DNA of 64,000 nt, taken from the NCBI RefSeq assembly GCF_016894385.1, contig NZ_CP069811.1:1154501-1218500 (forward strand), in the 5' to 3' direction. The stretch is from Cupriavidus oxalaticus (GTDB taxonomy: Bacteria; Pseudomonadota; Gammaproteobacteria; Burkholderiales; Burkholderiaceae). The notes beneath the pieces are model-generated. The model was not told where the DNA came from and did no database searches. It saw nothing but the letters and a program-made list of their open reading frames with translations. Both the position numbers and the translations under genes were made by a program. Positions 45,885-54,406 of the stretch are shown here, piece after piece (the first letter of the stretch is position 1; each line of letters begins with the position of its first letter).

Positions 45885-46790
45885 TCAGTCTCCCAGCGGC
45901 TGGCGGCTGTCAGGGCCCAGGCCGGGGCTGGTCTCGCCCCGGTGGCTGTCCAGCACGTACTTGAGCCGGCGCAGCCGCTCCTTGCTCTGGTCCTGCTGCA
46001 GCAGCGCGCACTGGGTGGCCAGCACGTCCAGCACCATCAGCATCGCGTAGCGCGACGCCGACGGCTTGAAAATGAAATCCGTCTCCAGCGTGCGCACCGG
46101 CAGCAGCACGTCGGCGCGCGCGGCCAGCGGCGAGCCCAGCGCGGTCACCGCGACCAGCCTGGCGCCGTATTCGCGCGCGATCTCGCAACTGGCCAGCATC
46201 TCCGGCACGCGCCCGCTGGCCGAGAACGCCAGCACCACGTCGTCGCGGCTCAGCGTGGCCGCCACCATCTTCTGCAGCAGGCCGTCCTGGTAGCTCGCCA
46301 CCGGCTGGCCCAGCCGCGCCAGCCGGTGGCGCGCCTCGTCGGCCATGAACGACGAGCCGCCGCCCATGCCGAAAGCGTAGACCATGCGTGCGCCCAGCAA
46401 CAGGCGCGCGGCGTCTTCGATGCGCTGCGCATCCATCAGGCCGCGGTTGACTTCGAGCGCGGTCAGGATGTCGGCATGGATGCTGTCGGCCAGCGTCGCC
46501 GGGGCTTCGGCGGCCGCATCGGCGCCGCCGGGTTGCAGGAAACGCGCACCCACCGCGGTGGCCTGTGCCAGCCGCAGCTTCAGGTCGCGCACGTCGCGGC
46601 AGCCGATGGCCTTGGCGAAGCGGGTCACGCTGGCCTCGCTGACGCCGGCCTTGCGCGCCAGCTCATTGATGCTCGCCGCGGCGGCGCCGGCCAGGTCTTC
46701 CAGCACCACCTGCGCGACCTTCTGCTCGGCCAGGCGCAGCGCGGGGCCGCGCTCGGCGATGCGGGTCAGGATGTCGAAGGGTGCGGTCAT
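45885..46790 (-). CDS. RpiR/MurR-family regulator with SIS domain
   Basis: 301 residues. N-terminal HTH_6 about 15-80 (RLAEQKVAQVVLEDLAGAAAASINELARKAGVSEASVTRFAKAIGC) and C-terminal SIS phospho-sugar-binding domain about 130-260 (VYAFGMGGGSSFMADEARHRLARLG, and VVLAFSASGRVPEML). SIS regulators usually sense phosphorylated sugars; KDPG or KDG-6-P, made by the neighbouring kinase, would fit. Two bases from the deacylase and divergent from the dehydratase. ATG at 46790. Confidence 0.93.
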   Translation of the reverse strand: MTAPFDILTRIAERGPALRLAEQKVAQVVLEDLAGAAAASINELARKAGVSEASVTRFAKAIGCRDVRDLKLRLAQATAVGARFLQPGGADAAAEAPATLADSIHADILTALEVNRGLMDAQRIEDAARLLLGARMVYAFGMGGGSSFMADEARHRLARLGQPVASYQDGLLQKMVAATLSRDDVVLAFSASGRVPEMLASCEIAREYGARLVAVTALGSPLAARADVLLPVRTLETDFIFKPSASRYAMLMVLDVLATQCALLQQDQSKERLRRLKYVLDSHRGETSPGLGPDSRQPLGD

Positions 46791-46854
46791 GGCTGGTGGC
46801 TGGGCAGGGCCCGGAGGCAAAGTGACGCAGGCGGCAGGCGCTGTCCGAAAGGGC

Positions 46855-46930
46855 TATAACAGTGACGGGCGCGGCCTTGGGCGTTGTCTCCGCAGTTCCC
46901 TGTGTGCTGTCAGCGTGTTACTTTATAACA
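46855..46930. promoter_or_regulatory. Divergent promoter with candidate RpiR operator
   Basis: Perfect inverted repeat TGTTA-CTTTA-TAACA at 46916-46930 with an extra half site TATAACA at 46855-46861, in the AT-rich centre of the 207-base gap between the RpiR gene and the dehydratase. The symmetry and position fit a dimeric operator controlling both arms of the cluster. Confidence 0.5.
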
Positions 46931-46997
46931 AGGATGAAATATCTTATTTTCAGGGCTATCATTACGTCAATCAGATTTTTTCAGGGTGATGGCAAGC

Positions 46998-48266
46998 ATG
47001 CGTGAAATAAAGTATCAGGCCGGCGTGATCGATCCGCTCAACAAGGCGCTGGGGCGACTCGAAGCCCCCCTGGCGCCCGGCGCCGCCCGCACCGGCTGGA
47101 GCCTGCTGCAGGAAGAACTGAGCCTGCCGGCCGCGGTGCTTTACGAAGACCGGCTTGCGCACAACCTGGAATGGATGCGCCGCTTCATGGGCGAGTACGG
47201 CGTGCAGCTTGCGCCGCATGGCAAGACCACCATGGCGCCCAAGCTGTTCGCGCGCCAGCTCGGCGCCGGCGCGTGGGGCATCACGCTGGCGACCGCGCAC
47301 CAGACCGCCGCGGCGCATGCGCACGGCGTCAAGCGGGTGCTGATGGCCAACCAGCTGGTGGGCCGCCGCAACATGGAAATCATTGCGGACCTGCTGCGCG
47401 ACGATCCGGCCTTCGAGTTCTTTGCGCTGGTGGACTCCGCCGCGCTGGTCGACCAGCTCGGCAAGTTCTTCCAGGCGCGCGGGCAGACGCTGCAGGTGCT
47501 GCTGGAACTGGGCGTGGCGGGCGGGCGCACCGGCGTGCGCGACGACGCGCAGCAACAGGCCGTGCTCGACGCGCTGGCGCGCTGGCCGCGGGCGCTGTCG
47601 CTGGCGGGTGTCGAGATCTATGAGGGCGTGCTGAAGGAAGAGGCCGATATCCGCGCCTTCCTGCAGCGCACCGTGGCCGTGACGCGGCAACTGGCGCAGC
47701 AGGGCCGCTTCGGCCGCAGCCCGGTGGTGATGTCGGGCGCGGGCTCGGCCTGGTATGACGTGGTCGCCGAGGAATTCGCGCGCACCGACATCGGCACGCC
47801 GATCGACATCGTGCTGCGCCCCGGCTGCTACCTGACCCATGACGTCGGCATCTACCGCGCCGCGCAGCAACGCATCCTGGCCAGCAACCCGGTCGCGCAA
47901 AAGATGCGCGAGGGCCTGCTGCCGGCGCTGCAGCTGTGGGCCTACGTGCAGTCGATCCCCGAGCCGGACCGCGTCATCATCGGCATGGGCAAGCGCGACG
48001 CGGCCTTCGATGCCGGCATGCCGATCCCCGCGCGGCTGTACCGCCCGGGCAGCGAAGCGCCGGTCGACGTACCCGCGCACTGGGAAGTGACCGGCATGAT
48101 GGACCAGCACGCCTACCTGCAGGTCAAGCCGGGCGACGACATCCAGGTCGGCGACATGATCGCGTTCGATATCTCGCACCCGTGCCTGACTTTCGACAAG
48201 TGGCGCCATATCCCGGTGCTGGATCGAGACCTGCGCGTGATCGACATCGTGCAAACCTTCTTCTGA
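46998..48266 (+). CDS. Fold-type III PLP D-amino-acid dehydratase/deaminase (D-serine dehydratase-like)
   Basis: 422 residues. N-terminal alanine-racemase-like barrel with PLP lysine Lys76 in LAPHGKTTMAPKLFARQ; C-terminal D-ser_dehydrat domain about 300-415 ending HPCLTFDKWRHIPVLDRDLRVIDIVQTFF, where the metal-ligand His and Cys (SHPC) are present. Known members act on D-serine, D-threonine or, reportedly, D-glucosaminate. With kdgK and eda directly downstream, D-glucosaminate to KDG plus ammonia is the most coherent role. ATG 46998 is taken for spacing to CAGGG; GTG 46986 and ATG 46989 are alternatives. Confidence 0.88.
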   Translation: MREIKYQAGVIDPLNKALGRLEAPLAPGAARTGWSLLQEELSLPAAVLYEDRLAHNLEWMRRFMGEYGVQLAPHGKTTMAPKLFARQLGAGAWGITLATAHQTAAAHAHGVKRVLMANQLVGRRNMEIIADLLRDDPAFEFFALVDSAALVDQLGKFFQARGQTLQVLLELGVAGGRTGVRDDAQQQAVLDALARWPRALSLAGVEIYEGVLKEEADIRAFLQRTVAVTRQLAQQGRFGRSPVVMSGAGSAWYDVVAEEFARTDIGTPIDIVLRPGCYLTHDVGIYRAAQQRILASNPVAQKMREGLLPALQLWAYVQSIPEPDRVIIGMGKRDAAFDAGMPIPARLYRPGSEAPVDVPAHWEVTGMMDQHAYLQVKPGDDIQVGDMIAFDISHPCLTFDKWRHIPVLDRDLRVIDIVQTFF

Positions 48267-48279
48267 GGCGGGCCGCCCC

Positions 48280-49218
48280 ATGAGCATCGATATCCTGGCC
48301 TACGGCGAGCCGCTGGTGGAGTTCAACCAGCAGCCCGACGATCCCGACCGCTACCTGCAGGGCTTTGGTGGCGATACCTCCAACTTCTGCATCGCCGCGG
48401 CACGGCAGGGCGCGAGCACCGGCTATGTCAGCGCGGTGGGCGCCGATACCTTCGGCGAGCGCCTGCGCGCGCTGTGGACGCAGGAGCGGGTCGATACGCG
48501 CTACGTCCATGTGGACCCGTCCGCGCCGACCGGCGTCTATTTTGTCTCGCACGACAATCACGGCCACCGCTTCGACTACCTGCGCGAAGGCTCCGCCGCC
48601 AGCCGCTACCAGCATGAGCAGCTACCGCTGGGCGCGATCGCCGCGGCGCGCTACCTGCACCTGTCGGGCATCAGCCTGGCCATCAGCACCAGTGCCTGCG
48701 ATGCCGGCCTGGCGGCGATGGAGCACGCGCGCAAGGCCGGCACCAAGGTCACGCTCGACACCAACCTGCGCCTGCGGCTGTGGTCGCTGGCGCGCGCGCG
48801 CGGCATCATGCGCGAAGCGCTCGCGCTGACCGACGTGTGCCTGCCCAGCTGGGACGACATCACCGTGCTGACGGGGCTGGATGACCGCGATGCCATCGTC
48901 GATTACCTGCTCGGCTGCGGCATCGGCCTGGTGGCGCTGAAGCTGGGCGAGGAGGGCGCTTACGTGGCCACGCCCGAGTCGCGCACGCTGGTGGCACCGT
49001 ATCCGGTCAAGCCGGTCGATGCCACCGGTGCCGGCGATTGCTTCGGCGGCAGCTTCGTCGCGCGCCTGGCGGCGGGCGCCGACCCGTTCGAGGCCGCGCG
49101 CTACGCCAACGTGGCCGCGGCGCTGTCCACCACCGGCTATGGCGCGGTGGCGCCGATCCCCGATGCGCAGGCCGTGATGGCCCGGCTGGCCGAATCGGTC
49201 TCCGTGATCGGCGGCTGA
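48280..49218 (+). CDS. kdgK: 2-keto-3-deoxygluconate kinase (PfkB family)
   Basis: 312-residue sugar kinase forming KDPG from KDG and ATP. Seen: YGEPLVEFNQQ at the start, LQGFGGDTSNFCIAAARQGAS, substrate-contact YLREGSAASRY, and ATP/catalytic signature VDATGAGDCFGGSFVARL near residue 247. It follows the dehydratase by 13 bases. KDG kinase rather than ribo- or fructokinase is supported by the EPLVEF start and the aldolase next to it. Confidence 0.92.
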   Translation: MSIDILAYGEPLVEFNQQPDDPDRYLQGFGGDTSNFCIAAARQGASTGYVSAVGADTFGERLRALWTQERVDTRYVHVDPSAPTGVYFVSHDNHGHRFDYLREGSAASRYQHEQLPLGAIAAARYLHLSGISLAISTSACDAGLAAMEHARKAGTKVTLDTNLRLRLWSLARARGIMREALALTDVCLPSWDDITVLTGLDDRDAIVDYLLGCGIGLVALKLGEEGAYVATPESRTLVAPYPVKPVDATGAGDCFGGSFVARLAAGADPFEAARYANVAAALSTTGYGAVAPIPDAQAVMARLAESVSVIGG

Positions 49219-49295
49219 ACCGGCCGCTGAACTGACCGCTGAGCCCGCTGCATTCCCTGACTTTGCTTTCCTGAACCCTTCACCCCGAGACAGAT

Positions 49296-49940
49296 ATGCA
49301 AAACCAGACTTCCCCGCTGCTTCCCCTGCTGGCCGACGTGCCGGTGATCCCCGTGCTGGAATTCCAGTCGGTCGACGAGGCCCTGCACGTGAGCGAGGCG
49401 CTGGTCACCGGCGGCCTGCCGCTGCTGGAGATCACACTGCGCACGCCGGTCGCGCTGGAAGCCATCAAGGCCGTGGCCGCCGCGCTGCCGCAGGCGTGCG
49501 TGGGTGCGGGCACGGTCCTGACGGTGGAGCAGCTGCATGCCGTGCGCGATGCCGGCGCTCAGTTTGCCGTGTCGCCCGGCCTGACGCCGTCGCTGGCGGA
49601 GGGCGCGCAGGGCGCGGGGATCTCGCTGTTGCCGGGGGTGGCCACCGCCAGCGAGGCCATGCTGGCGCTGGAAGCCGGCTTCACCTTCCTGAAGTTCTTC
49701 CCGGCGCAGGCGGCCGGCGGGGTGCCGATGCTGAAGTCGCTGGGCGGACCGCTGCCGCAGCTGCGCTTCTGCCCGACCGGCGGCATCGATGTCGCGCTGG
49801 CGCCGACCTACCTGGCCTTGCCCAACGTGGTGTGCGTGGGCGGCTCATGGGTGGTGCCCAAGGACGCGGTGGCGGGCAAGGACTGGGGCCACATCCGTTC
49901 GCTGGCCGAGCAGGCACGCGCGCTGCGCAGCAAGGGCTGA
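49296..49940 (+). CDS. eda: KDPG aldolase (2-dehydro-3-deoxyphosphogluconate aldolase)
   Basis: 214-residue class I aldolase splitting KDPG to pyruvate and glyceraldehyde 3-phosphate. Schiff-base Lys133 (GFTFLKFFPA), Glu45 and Arg49 (LLEITLRT) match the E. coli Eda numbering exactly. Other hallmarks are VGAGTVLTVEQ, VSPGLTPSL and FCPTGGID. Last gene of the cluster, followed by a strong hairpin terminator. Confidence 0.95.
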   Translation: MQNQTSPLLPLLADVPVIPVLEFQSVDEALHVSEALVTGGLPLLEITLRTPVALEAIKAVAAALPQACVGAGTVLTVEQLHAVRDAGAQFAVSPGLTPSLAEGAQGAGISLLPGVATASEAMLALEAGFTFLKFFPAQAAGGVPMLKSLGGPLPQLRFCPTGGIDVALAPTYLALPNVVCVGGSWVVPKDAVAGKDWGHIRSLAEQARALRSKG

Positions 49941-49965
49941 GCGCGCCGGCTGGCCCGGCAAAGCA

Positions 49966-49993
49966 AAACGGCACGCCCCTCGGCGTGCCGTTT
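49966..49993. terminator. Bidirectional intrinsic terminator after eda
   Basis: AAACGGCACGCC-CCTC-GGCGTGCCGTTT, a perfect 12-base stem with a four-base loop, ending TTTCT on the plus strand and preceded by AAAA for the minus strand. It serves both eda and the convergent entericidin gene. Confidence 0.85.
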
Positions 49994-50044
49994 CTGGTTG
50001 CCGACGCGGCCAGGCCGCATCGTTGCGCGGTTTGGCGGTCCGGC

Positions 50045-50176
50045 TTACTTGTGCCGGTCCGCCGAGCTTTCCAGCTTCTGGCCGCCGCGCTGAATGTCTT
50101 GTCCGAGTCCTGCCATCGTGTTGCAGCCAGCCAACAGGGTGGCAAACAGAACGCACCAGATCCAACCTTTCTTCAC
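50045..50176 (-). CDS. Entericidin-like small lipoprotein
   Basis: 43 residues: MKKGWIWCVLFATLLAGCNT, then MAGLGQDIQRGGQKLESSAD, the entericidin A/B pattern. Lipobox LAGC with Cys18. It starts at GTG 50176 with AAAGGAG in ideal position, so a longer upstream frame is unnecessary. Entericidins are tiny envelope lipoproteins linked to stress and cell lysis in enterobacteria; the role in this group is not established. A single copy without an obvious partner. Confidence 0.88.
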   Translation of the reverse strand: MKKGWIWCVLFATLLAGCNTMAGLGQDIQRGGQKLESSADRHK

Positions 50177-50340
50177 GCCGGGCTCCTTTCCATTCGGTTG
50201 AGGGTTTGACGCAGATTTTACCGTCGCTGCCGGCGCGGTTGATATCTGGTATGTGCCAATTTGTAAATCGTGCAATCGGTGCAACAGTTAGTGCAACAGT
50301 TGATGCAACAGTTGCCATGGCGCGGGCCGGCTTGACCGCT

Positions 50341-51705
50341 TCAGCCGGCCGGCGCCAGCAGCTCGCGGGCGCGCTGTTGAACGGCGGCGTGTGTCTGCAT
50401 CAGCCAGGCCGCCGGGAAAGGCTGTGCCAGCAGGTAGCCCTGCACGCTGTGGCAGCCCCAGGCGCGCACCACGTCCAGTTGCTGCCGGCTTTCCACGCCC
50501 TTGGCGCAAACCGCCGCGCCGGCGCGGCGCGCCATGACGCAGGCGCCATGCAGCCGCTCGGCCAGGTCCGCGCCGCCGCCGCGCGCGCCGCCATGGCCCA
50601 GCCGGCGTACATCGAGCGAGACGCTGTCAGGCCGCAATGCCTCCAGGGCAAGCCGGCTGCCGGAGCTGTCGTCGAGATCGCCCAGCGCCAGCCGTACCCC
50701 CAGGCGGCGCAAGTCGGCAACCCGATCGAGGATGCCGCCGTCCTGGGGCACCGCGCTGGCAGGCAGCTCGATGCACAGGCGCTCCGCGGCGATGCCGCCT
50801 GTGCCGATGGCCTGCGCCAGCGCATCGACCATCTGCGGGCGGTGCAGCTGCGCGCTTGAGGCCAGCAGCGTAAATTGCAGCGGCGCAAGCGCTTCGGCGC
50901 TGCGCACCAGCGGCAGCACGCTGTCGAGCAGCCAGGCGCCGATGCGTCCAGCCAAGCCGAGTGTTTCCGCCGCCGGCAGGAAGTCCTGCGGCGCCACCCG
51001 CCCCAGCACGGGGCTGTGCCAGCGCAGGCGCACGGTATAGCCGCTGACACGGGCGCCTGCAAAGTTGGCGTGCGGCTGCAGTTGCAGGCTCAGTTCGCCG
51101 CGCTCCAGCGCCTCGGGCAAGGCGGCCAGCAGCGGAGCGGTGGGCGGGGCAGCGGGCTTGTCGGCGCGCGCGAGGCCGGCGCCGCCCTGGCGGACGACAC
51201 GCAGCATGGCATCGAAGGCCTGCTGCACGCTGCGCTCGGCGGGGACGTCGGGGTGGTCGGTGGCCATGCCGATGCTGCTGGAGATAAACAGCTCGAAGCC
51301 ATCCAGGAGGAACGGACGGGACAGGTCGGCGGCAATGCGCTCGGCAATGCGCTCGGCAATGGGCCCGGCATCGGTGCAGCCGGCCGCCAGTGCCGTGACC
51401 GCGCCCAGGTCAGACGCCGCCACCCAGTGCATGACCGCTCCCTGCGGCAGCAGTGCTGCAATGCGGGCCTGCACCAACGCCCGCAGGCGGGCGGCGCGGT
51501 GCGGGCCAAGGGTCTCGCATGCGCTGGCAAAGCGGTCGAGCCGGAGCGCCAGCACAGCGGCTGGCGCCGCGCCCTCGGCACGGCGCGCGGCCAGCGCGCA
51601 CAGCAGTTCGGCCGGCCGCGCCGGGACCTTCGCATCGGACGGCGCTTGTGGGCTTCCCGATGCGCCTGTTGGCGTTCCGCCGAGGTCGTCGGCATCTGGA
51701 TGCAT
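50341..51705 (-). CDS. GGDEF-EAL protein with degenerate motifs in both domains
   Basis: About 454 residues from ATG 51705; the frame stays open to 51906, so the start is uncertain. A GGDEF-like region (about 30-180) has AASDL where GGDEF should be. The EAL-like domain (about 195-440) keeps its frame (LQLQPHANFAGARVSGY, QGYLLAQPFPAAWL) but lacks catalytic residues: the EAL triplet position reads TVR in YTVRLRW, the Asn of the NLS motif is replaced (LLASSAQL), the DDFG loop reads GDLDDSSGS and the late EGVE is KGVE. It is probably a non-catalytic c-di-GMP or protein-binding regulator. Confidence 0.8.
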   Translation of the reverse strand: MHPDADDLGGTPTGASGSPQAPSDAKVPARPAELLCALAARRAEGAAPAAVLALRLDRFASACETLGPHRAARLRALVQARIAALLPQGAVMHWVAASDLGAVTALAAGCTDAGPIAERIAERIAADLSRPFLLDGFELFISSSIGMATDHPDVPAERSVQQAFDAMLRVVRQGGAGLARADKPAAPPTAPLLAALPEALERGELSLQLQPHANFAGARVSGYTVRLRWHSPVLGRVAPQDFLPAAETLGLAGRIGAWLLDSVLPLVRSAEALAPLQFTLLASSAQLHRPQMVDALAQAIGTGGIAAERLCIELPASAVPQDGGILDRVADLRRLGVRLALGDLDDSSGSRLALEALRPDSVSLDVRRLGHGGARGGGADLAERLHGACVMARRAGAAVCAKGVESRQQLDVVRAWGCHSVQGYLLAQPFPAAWLMQTHAAVQQRARELLAPAG

Positions 51706-51962
51706 GAATCGTCTTGCGGGCGGTGCCGTGCTGGCGGCGCTGTCCCGCGTCTCCCCGTTGTCAGTGTTCCACGCCTGGCAGGACCGCCGGCGCGGGCCGG
51801 CTCCTGTCGTCAGGTGTAGCGGTGCATACCTGCTGCAGCCGCAAACCGGACTGCAAGGCGCGATCATAAGCCAAGCCGGGCGGCAGGCGCTTGCAAGTTG
51901 CGACACGTTGCGGACTGCGCACCTGCCGCTTGACGGGAATCAACAAGGCGGCATCGGGCAAC

Positions 51963-51973
51963 GGGGGGGGGGG
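51963..51973. repeat. G11 homopolymer tract
   Basis: Eleven consecutive G on the plus strand between the GGDEF-EAL gene and the CNNM/CorC gene, 21 bases past the CorC stop. It is not in a coding frame. Such tracts slip easily and could alter transcript ends or promoter spacing of the EAL gene read leftward. Confidence 0.7.
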
Positions 51974-51994
51974 TGACCGGCCAGATGCGCGGCA

Positions 51995-53314
51995 TCAGCC
52001 GGTCGTTTCTTCCTCTGGACCGTTTTCTGGCGGCAGGCGCGAGGCCAGCACCTTGTCGATGCGCTTGCCATCCATGTCGATGATCTCGAAGCGCCAGTCG
52101 CCCCATTGGACGCTGTCGGCGATCTGCGGCAGGCGTCCGAGCAGCAACAGCAGCATGCCGGACAGCGTGTGATAGCGCTCCTTTTCTTCCTCCGGCACCT
52201 GGCGCAGCCCGATGCGGTCCTTCAGTTCGGGGATGGGGATCAGGCCGTCGAGCAGCCACGAGCCATCGTCGCGCTGCACCGCCCATTCCTCGCCGGCGGC
52301 CGCGGCCTTGAATTCGCCGGTGATGGCTTCGATCAGGTCCTGCAGCGTCACCAGCCCCAGCACCTCGCCGTATTCGTCGATGACGAAGGCCACCTGGCCG
52401 CCCGAGGCGCGGAAGTTTTCCAGCAACTCCATCCCGGTCACGCTTTCGGGCACGAATACCGCCGGCTGCACCACGGCCATCAGGTCGGCCTCTTCGCCGC
52501 GCAGGCGGCGCGCCAGCAGCTGGCGCGCGCTGACCACGCCGACGATGTCGTGCATGCCGCCGCGCACCGCCGGGAAGCGGGAGTGGTCGGATTCCTCGAT
52601 ACGGCGCAGGTTTTCCTCCAGTGGCGCGTCCACGTCCAGGTAGACGACGTCCCCGCGCGGCACCATCAGGGAGGCCAGCTGGCGATCGTCAAGGCGGAAC
52701 ACGTTGCGCACCATGGTGTGCTCGTGCTGCTCGATCACGCCCGCCTCGGAGCCTTCGACCAGCAGTGCATGGATTTCTTCCTCGGTCACGCCGGGGCCGC
52801 TATCGGTCTTGGTGCCGAGCAGGCGCAGCACCAGCCGGGTGGAGCTTGACAGCAGCTTGACGAAGGGCGTGGACGCCACCGCGAGCCAGGAGATCGGGCG
52901 CGCCACCAGGCGGGCAATCGCTTCGGGGGCCATCTGGCCCAGGCGCTTGGGCACCAGTTCGCCCAGCACGATGGAAAAGTAGGTCAGGCCCGCCACCACG
53001 ATCGCGGAGGCGACGTAGCCGGCGGTGGACTCTGCCATGCCAACGCTGCCGTGCAGCCAGGCGCCGAAGGGCTGCGCCAGCGTTGATTCGCCGACCACGC
53101 CGTTGAGCACGCCGATCGACGTGATGCCGATCTGCACCGTCGACAGGAAGCGTGTGGGATCCTCGCCCAGCTTGACGGCTTCGATCGCGCCCCGGTCGCC
53201 GTTCTCGATCTGCCGCTGCAGGCGCGCCTTGCGCGCGGTGACCAGCGCGATCTCGGACATCGCGAACACGCCGTTCAGCAGGATCAGCGCCAGTAATATG
53301 GCAATTTCCATCAA
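51995..53314 (-). CDS. CNNM/DUF21 membrane protein with CBS pair and CorC_HlyC domain
   Basis: 439 residues. DUF21 with three or four helices at 1-190 (AILLALILLNGVFAMSEIALVTARKARL, STVQIGITSIGVLNGVVGES, IVLGELVPKRLGQMAPE), CBS pair about 205-335 (LMVPRGDVVYLDVD, VAFVIDEYGEVLGLVTLQDLIEAITGEF), and C-terminal CorC_HlyC domain about 350-430. Family members handle divalent-cation extrusion or tolerance; older annotation as haemolysin is misleading. Monocistronic. Confidence 0.93.
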   Translation of the reverse strand: MMEIAILLALILLNGVFAMSEIALVTARKARLQRQIENGDRGAIEAVKLGEDPTRFLSTVQIGITSIGVLNGVVGESTLAQPFGAWLHGSVGMAESTAGYVASAIVVAGLTYFSIVLGELVPKRLGQMAPEAIARLVARPISWLAVASTPFVKLLSSSTRLVLRLLGTKTDSGPGVTEEEIHALLVEGSEAGVIEQHEHTMVRNVFRLDDRQLASLMVPRGDVVYLDVDAPLEENLRRIEESDHSRFPAVRGGMHDIVGVVSARQLLARRLRGEEADLMAVVQPAVFVPESVTGMELLENFRASGGQVAFVIDEYGEVLGLVTLQDLIEAITGEFKAAAAGEEWAVQRDDGSWLLDGLIPIPELKDRIGLRQVPEEEKERYHTLSGMLLLLLGRLPQIADSVQWGDWRFEIIDMDGKRIDKVLASRLPPENGPEEETTG

Positions 53315-53494
53315 AGTGCGCGCCCTTTGCGCGCGGGGTGTTCAAAGAGGTCAAGCATACCATCCGGCTGTTACAGGAAGTCGTCGCAGTGATGCCTGCG
53401 TCGCAGTGCCAGCAAGGCCGACAGCCGGCAGGGAATTGCCGCTATTACCTGGCAGGTAGTCGCTCCCGGCGCCCGGCCATGCTGTAATAAGCGC

Positions 53495-54406
53495 ATGGAA
53501 ACGCTGACTCCCGCCTCCGAAGCCACGCTCGACTTCCCCGGCCTGCTGCGCTACTGGCGCGGCAAGCGCGGCTACAGCCAGCTCGCGCTGTCGCTGGCCG
53601 CCGGGGTGTCGCAGCGCCACATTTCCTTCCTGGAATCCGGCCGCGCCCGCCCCAGCCGCGAAATGGTGCTGGCGCTGGCCGAGCGCCTGGGCGTGCCGCT
53701 GCGCCAGCGCAACCGCATGCTGCTGGCGGGCGGCTTCGCGCCGGCCTACAGCGAGCATGCGCTGGCCTCGCCGCCGTTGCAGATGGTGCAGCAGGCGATC
53801 GCACTGATCCTGTCCAAGCAGGAGCCGTACCCGGCCGTGGTGCTGGACCGGTTCTGGAACCTGGTCGACGCCAACCAGGCTTACCGGCGCATGCTCGATA
53901 CGCTGCTCGACGGACGCGCGCCCGCGTCGCTGGAGGGCGAAGGCGGGCAGGGCGGCGGGCCGCGCCAGGTCAACCTGATGCTGTCGGTGTTCGATCCGCA
54001 AGGGCTGTGGCCGGTGATCGAGAACGCGCGCCAGGTCGGACGCTACCTGTTGCGGCGCGTCTGGCAGGAATTGCAGGTGCAGGCGCACGACCAGGCCGCG
54101 CGCGCGATCTTCCATCGCATCGCCGCGTGGCATCCCGACATGGTCGGCCCCGGCGGCGTGCTGCTCCCGGAGGACGACGGCGCGGAAAGCGCGCCGCCAC
54201 CGGTGCTGCCGGTGGTGCTGCATGCCGGCGCGTTCCGTGCGTCGCTGTTCTCGACGCTGACCACGCTCGGCATTCCGCAGGACATCACGCTGCAGGAGCT
54301 GCGTATCGAGTCCTTCTTTCCCGCCGACGAACCCACGCGCGCCCTGTTTGAAACGCTGGGCGCCGCGCAGCCAGCGGCGCTCAGAAGCGGTAGCGCAGGT
54401 AGATGA
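53495..54406 (+). CDS. XRE-family regulator with MmyB-like ligand domain
   Basis: 303 residues. N-terminal HTH about 14-75 (LLRYWRGKRGYSQLALSLAAGVSQRHISFLESGRARPSREMVLALAERLGVPLRQRN) and MmyB-like PAS-fold domain about 105-275 (YPAVVLDRFWNLVDANQAYRRML). This type often controls an adjacent dehydrogenase or reductase, but none adjoins it here. Its last 26 bases overlap the convergent pagL gene. Confidence 0.93.
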   Translation: METLTPASEATLDFPGLLRYWRGKRGYSQLALSLAAGVSQRHISFLESGRARPSREMVLALAERLGVPLRQRNRMLLAGGFAPAYSEHALASPPLQMVQQAIALILSKQEPYPAVVLDRFWNLVDANQAYRRMLDTLLDGRAPASLEGEGGQGGGPRQVNLMLSVFDPQGLWPVIENARQVGRYLLRRVWQELQVQAHDQAARAIFHRIAAWHPDMVGPGGVLLPEDDGAESAPPPVLPVVLHAGAFRASLFSTLTTLGIPQDITLQELRIESFFPADEPTRALFETLGAAQPAALRSGSAGR

